Positions 58,957 to 64,000 of a DNA stretch of 64,000 bases are shown here, one piece after another. Where the stretch lies: the NCBI GenBank assembly GCA_032191485.1, contig JAVDOI010000017.1, positions 1-64,000 of the forward strand. Direction: 5' to 3'. The notes under the pieces were generated by a model that saw only the letters and a list, made by a program, of their open reading frames with translations, had not been told where the DNA came from and did no database searches. The DNA comes from Leptoclinus maculatus (Eukaryota > Chordata > Actinopteri > Perciformes > Stichaeidae). The translations under genes were made by a program, and so were the position numbers. Position 1 is the first letter of the stretch, and each line of letters starts with the position of its first letter.

Positions 58957-61411
58957 TTAGGACCATAACTGTTTTTCAACACCAAAAAATTGATGAATAA
59001 ATAAAGTCTTTAAAAAAACACTGCAGTTAAAGGCTGGATGACAAAGCTCCTGAAAGGGATATGATCGCACCGGATAAACGGTTAGCTCAGCGAAACGTAA
59101 GTCTCTCGCATGCAACTTCTCAGAGATATTAAGTGTCATTTATTGTAGGCTTCAGATCAAAGTATGTCTTAAAGTAGACCAAAGTTATATATTAGTGTAT
59201 GTTGTAACACTGTAAATTGGTACGAGTTGCTGATCCCACTTGGCGCTGTTGAGGCAACATGGGTATTATACGAATGACAAGTGAAACTGAGAGGACTTAA
59301 AACGTTCCATACTTCTTCTATCTCCCTCACTTGTTCTCCATTCCAAATAAGCTCTGCTTCAACATCTTCACACTGGCCCTTCCCATTCCTTTTCTCCTCT
59401 CACCGTTTCATCTGAAATCCTTGCACCTCAGCCCTCACCTCTCAACGCTTCTTTTCTCTCCCTTTCCTAGCTACTCCTAATTTTCCTCGTTTTCCCTCAC
59501 CTCTCCTGCTCCTTCTTCCTTTCCTCTCCTCTTAACTCTTCATTTCTCCTCCCTGCCTCCCTCCAATTCATCCACTATCAGCTCTCTTTTGCTCAGCTTT
59601 CCTCTCCTGTCTCCTCTCTACCTCACTCCTCCTCCTCCTCCTCTTCCTCAACATCCCCCCTACTCCCCCTCTGCCAACTATCCACACAATGTTCCCATTG
59701 TTTCCACACTGCCACCAGAGAAAGCAGAGAAACAGGACTTATACTACCCAGAATGCGCACAAACCCTCACGAACACACACCATACACAGGCTTTCATTCT
59801 CCAACTGTCTCTTTAACATTATGGGCGAGTGCACACAAACCACGCACACCCTCACACTCACACATAGTCTCAAACATTTGCTGCGGAGCGGCGGGGCTCG
59901 GGACAAGGGCCGGATTGAGAGCTGGGTGTTGAGTCATGTGTGACTGCGGCCGCGACGGGCTGATTCACGGCTCGTCAGTGGATGATACCCCTCCGACCAC
60001 TCAAGCACTTCCATCTCAGCTCACGGGGCCCCAAACTGACACACGTTCAGTCGTTAAATGTGACGACGAGGACTAAAATAAAATAGAAGGAGATTAGTGT
60101 TCTGAATCAGACCACATTTGACTGGAATAAAACATGAATTGACTCACAAACAAGACCAACTAGACCACAATTGACTTGATTTGAGAGAGAATGTGCCTTG
60201 TGCCTTGTTCATTTATTCAATACTCTAAAATGAAGAAACACTTTCAGACACTACTCGGGTCAATCTGCGTCGTTAATTGCTTCATTGCTTTCGCGCAATT
60301 AAAACGTGCCAGATCAAGGTCGGCTGGTGGGGCAACCGTAATAAATGCTGATATGCATTTTTGTAAATTAATACATATCGTAAGCTATTTCATTGAGTCG
60401 CCTCTCAGCGTAATTCTTGGAGTGAATCTGAGTTCCCACTGCATCCTGTCTGTCTGGGGCTTTTATTGTGAAAGGTCAAGATGGAATTGCCGTGCCAATT
60501 GTCAATGTCTCTGCAATAAATGTACTTTCCCAAATTAATAAGTACAAAGTACTTTGTGTTGTGATGCTCTGCTCACATTAAATAAATGCTTTTCCGGTCT
60601 GTCTGCCATTTTTCCTAAAGCGCAATGCATGATGGTACAGTGCCTGGTTAGTGACCATCATTGTCCACTTCTTTTCACGATGCATTGTGGGATACTTTCA
60701 GTCGGCTATACAGGGTATAATAATTCTCACTTTACATTCAGACTCACCATAGAGTCCACTATACAGGGAGCAGTGAGTCATTTCAGACACAGCCTACGCC
60801 ACGTTTGACTCAGCATGATTTGAAGATAATTATAGAAATCCATCGAGAAACGGTACATAGAAACATAGAAACGGCAAATAAATTAAGAAGAAAACATATT
60901 TGAACTTGACAGCTACCATTAAAAAAGTTGTGCACTTCAAATGCTGGTACTAAGGAAGCCACACTGCCGGAGGTTGCATTGCATCACACCGCACACAGAA
61001 GCATTGAATACTGGGATGGACTCTGACAACATAAAGGTTTTATTCCCCAGGGAGAAGTTAACGTGCTACACACAGCTCCGTAGAGACAGGCTGAGTGGCT
61101 TTCACAGTGGCTTCTGGTTTGTCTGAAAGCAATATTTTATTTCTAGTTAACGGCCAGAATCATAAATAACATCTAAAAATGCCTTTTTAATTTGCCTATA
61201 AATTCTTCCAGGGATCATAGCTTGGGAAAGCCTAGTGACAACCGAAATCCAACTCCTGGGTTATTATCTGTGGGGCAGCAGTGTGTATAGCACACCCATT
61301 CATTTTGTAAATGTCCATCTAATAAGCTTCTTTGCTTAAAGGTCTTTCTGCTAAGATCTGTTCCACATGTTTCGGTAAAGCAGCTAAATGGCAGGAACAG
61401 GAAAGAAAAAT

Positions 61412-61430
61412 ATATATATATATATATATA
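61412..61430 (+). repeat. (AT)n run
   Basis: About ten AT units. Confidence 0.9.
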
Positions 61431-62084
61431 CAAGCATAACATTAATCCTTGAAAAGCCCTCAGCTCAGGTGTGAAGTGGTGTACATATAGCTTATGAACT
61501 GCATTTCTAACACACAAACACGCAATACAATCTGTAGTTCCACTTGAATCCAACAGGGAAACACTCGGATACAGAAAGATATTAATGCATTTACAGTTGT
61601 ATTGGTTTAAATACGATAACCAAACATCTCCAGATATTAAGCAATGCCTGCCTCATGAGAGACAGCCTCTACCATGCGTGTTAGGTTTCTCTGTAGTTTA
61701 TTGTTGGGTGTGTTCAGTCATCCTCTTATGAAATCACACTATTGGAGACAGATTCCACGGATGACATCACCCGCAGCTCAGATGCAATGTGGGATTGCGT
61801 CAGTGCGGTCTGCAGGGATTTCAGCGTTCTTTGAATTCATCGCTGAGTTCTCTGAAGTGATCGAATGATTATTGCTTCAATCTTCCATGCAAAGACTGTA
61901 AAACAATGACACGGCAGGGAAGTTGTGAAACACAGGGCGATCTGATCTGTATAGGCATTTGGAAAGTGACATACTGTATTCCTATTGTTTGGGCTCCATT
62001 TCAGCACGTTGCATTTTGAATCAACCAATGATTACAAGGTTTAAGTGCTGGACCTTCATTCCCATATTGAGTGACTTGTGGCCC

Positions 62085-62280
62085 TTTTAAACATAGAACA
62101 AAGCAGCAGCAGGAGAGTTGTTTCAAACACACAGACAAAGACAACCAAGGAGTTTCTATGGCCAAGCAGTGGAATGTTCTTGACCGGCCAAGCCAGCCAC
62201 CTGACCTCAGTCCAACTGTACATGTGTCACTGAAGACCAGACTGAAGGCAGACAGCAAGCTTTTCTTTATTATACTTTGA
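62085..62280 (+). mobile_element. Tc1/mariner-like transposase remnant
   Basis: The + frame at 62071-62280 contains FKHTDKDN and WNVLDRPSQPPDLSP, resembling the Tc1 transposase KHT and WPSQSPDLNP motifs that precede the third catalytic acidic residue. The acidic residue region is degraded and only about 70 residues remain. Confidence 0.55.
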
Positions 62281-62461
62281 AAACAATAGTTACCGAGTGC
62301 TTCAAAAAAGAAAACGGTTGAACCAGTCAACTTGCTGGTTACAGCCATGTCTGTCCGAAATCTCACCTCTTCCTCATTTTATCCTATCAGACATTTGTGG
62401 GAAATTGTCATAATTGGCAAATCAATTAGTGTTACACACACATTAGTGTGTAAAAATTGTG

Positions 62462-62600
62462 TTTTGTGAGGTCACAGCGACCTTGACCTTTGACCACCGA
62501 AATCTAATCAGTTCGTCATTGAGTCCAGTTGGACGTTCGTGCCAAATTTGAAAAAGGATTGCTCAAGGCGTTCCTGAGATATCACGAGAATGGGTCAACA
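62462..62600 (+). repeat. teleost dispersed repeat (unassigned)
   Basis: Blocks GAGGTCACAGCGACCTTGAC, CTTTGACCACCGAAATCTAA, GAGTCCAGTTGGACGTTCGT, GCCAAATTTGAAAAAGGATT and CAAGGCGTTCCTGAGATATC are a frequent repeat in teleost genomes. Family not assigned. Confidence 0.55.
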
Positions 62601-63013
62601 TCAGGCTACTTAACTAATATTCAATCATATGTGGCCTTCCTCTTCTAGGAAGAACGCACCAATTAAACAAAAATCCCAACTTCCACATCCGAAATTATTC
62701 TTTTGCGGTCTGCTGCTTTTATGACATGAGCAAACCGGTTTAATTCTCTCATCAGATGAACTGCAGCAGGGCTCACTTCAGTAGAGGAACACAGAGCAGT
62801 GTAATAGGGTTTTTACATAGAGGTAGTCTCACAGAGCCGTAAGCAGCTGCCAACAGTCGAGTCTGCGCTGGCACGGTGATAGTGCTTTGGTTCATTTATT
62901 TGCAGAACCTACTGTCGGAGTTTTAAGGAATATCTTTCAGATAAAAAATGATTTCCTCATTCTTGCAGATTTTGGTTCCTCTTTCTGTTTTTCCCATGAC
63001 TAACCCTCATTGC

Positions 63014-63017
<4 letters not shown>

Positions 63018-63090
<73 letters not shown>
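63018..63090 (+). repeat. (CA)n microsatellite
   Basis: About 36 CA units. Confidence 0.96.
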
Positions 63091-63091
<1 letters not shown>

Positions 63092-64000
63092 CAAATAATT
63101 AAGACATGAGGGATGAAGAGTTCCAAGGAGGTTAATAATGTGATTCATGTCTCAACACTGTGACGTAAGGGCCACTGCATGTGTCTTTCACAAGTTGATG
63201 CGGTCCGGTGCCCTCCAGCACGAGCCTCTGAAATTGCACCATTGCGCCTTGTGCCCTCGAGATTTTGAGCGTCGCGGTCCGCCCGGATCGTGGCGTGACT
63301 AACAGCTGATTAGAACTGACCAATATCAACACCCTAACACTCTGACCAATATCCAACTGTCTAGCTTGCATGGGAATGCAAAATCTGTGTCTTTATCTGC
63401 TTCTCAGTATGTGACTGAGTGCAGGACATATTTTGTAATACAGTCCTCGTTCCGTCTCTGGGATTGCCAATGCATGCTGCCAAGATACAATGTGAGTCGC
63501 CTACATTTCACAGTGAGCACACTTTGTGGTAAACTTAGCTCTCTGGCAGCTCCCACTATGATGACAGCGCAGCAGTGTGTACAGTAAGCATGAGTGTGCG
63601 GGGGGGAATGGTTCTCGACAGGTACGCTGAGACCTTAGAAACAAACTTGTGTACGACTACTAGCCTGTGGGCAAGTAGGTATGTGCCTGCCTTTCTCTCA
63701 TGGGGTCTCTGTTTGACTTTGTCTCATCATCTTTTTATATTTTTCCAGTGCTCGTCTCCATTTCCCCTGAGTCATCTGGATATGTTAAATACCCTGAAGG
63801 TAGCCTGGCGTCACTGGGCAGTGGCCGACGGAGTCTTGATACCGAGCACAAGGAACCCCGTAGCATCTGATTGAGGCGCACCGCTCTTTCAACTAACTCC
63901 AATGTAAACCCATCCGGGTCTTTATTAGACACTCAGAATAATGGACATGAACAGCGTTTAAACGTTTAAAAAGCAAGAACGTCCGCTGGTGGGTGGTAGT

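Larger units (their letters stand above)
52165..64000 (-). other. lpar1: lpar1 upstream region (intron/5' flank)
   Basis: Because the first coding exon begins at a splice acceptor, at least one 5' exon lies upstream on the minus strand, in this region or beyond the window. I could not identify it. The region holds GT/CA arrays, a 31-bp minisatellite, several teleost repeats and a Tc1-like remnant. Confidence 0.55.

Noticed and set aside
63735..63932. Candidate 5' exon of lpar1 or another gene near the window end
   Set aside because: An open frame exists but I see no recognisable protein or convincing splice signals.

Overview
This is vertebrate genomic DNA, almost certainly from a teleost fish. 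It contains intron-rich genes with GT/AG introns and a MuSK that keeps an extracellular kringle domain, as fish MuSK does and mammalian MuSK does not. It also has very long CA/GT and CT/GA microsatellites and fish-type transposons: an L2/Maui-like LINE, gag-like CCHC ORF1 elements, hAT and CACTA-like DNA elements, and DIRS-like and Tc1-like remnants. I cannot name the species. Nothing prokaryotic is present.

Two host genes are supported. musk lies on the + strand. Its 5' exons (signal peptide, Ig1, Ig2, first part of Ig3) are outside the window; eleven coding exons from 4632 to 22886 encode the end of Ig3, a 7-nt microexon, the frizzled-like cysteine-rich domain, a linker, the kringle, the transmembrane helix, the juxtamembrane NPMY and the tyrosine kinase. 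The spliced in-window coding sequence is 2115 nt, in frame throughout, ending in TAA. lpar1 (lysophosphatidic acid receptor 1) lies on the - strand: coding exon 1 at 52147-51409 and coding exon 2 at 33056-32731, separated by an intron of about 18.4 kb, giving a complete 354-residue GPCR. The two genes are tail to tail, the arrangement known for MUSK and LPAR1 in mammals.

Layout: 1-4631, musk intron with a 1-kb CT tract. 4632-5194, end of Ig3 and the microexon. 5195-11180, musk intron carrying two tandem ORF1-only LINE copies (- strand) bounded by TC/GA microsatellites, then a 0.6-kb GA tract. 11181-12396, CRD, linker and first kringle exon. 12397-17068, intron with a DIRS-like remnant. 17069-22886, second kringle exon through the kinase. 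22887 to about 24070, probable musk 3'UTR. 24071-31206, intergenic DNA with a foldback/TIR element that has grown a minisatellite. About 31207-32730, probable lpar1 3'UTR. 33057-51408, lpar1 intron holding a G-rich minisatellite, a CACTA-like element with an internal 30/60-bp minisatellite, two hAT elements with perfect 8-bp target duplications, and an L2-type LINE. 52165-64000, lpar1 upstream region with many GT/CA arrays and a 21-copy, 31-bp minisatellite that repeats a perfect CCAAT-box (NF-Y) consensus.

MuSK is the agrin/LRP4-activated kinase that organises the neuromuscular synapse; LPAR1 is a G-protein-coupled receptor for lysophosphatidic acid. I see no reason to think they act together beyond their conserved adjacency. 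The most interesting observations concern musk splicing (7-nt microexon, a kringle donor embedded in a GT microsatellite, and facing CT/GA tracts around Ig3), the ORF1-only LINEs in TC repeats, and the CCAAT minisatellite upstream of lpar1.
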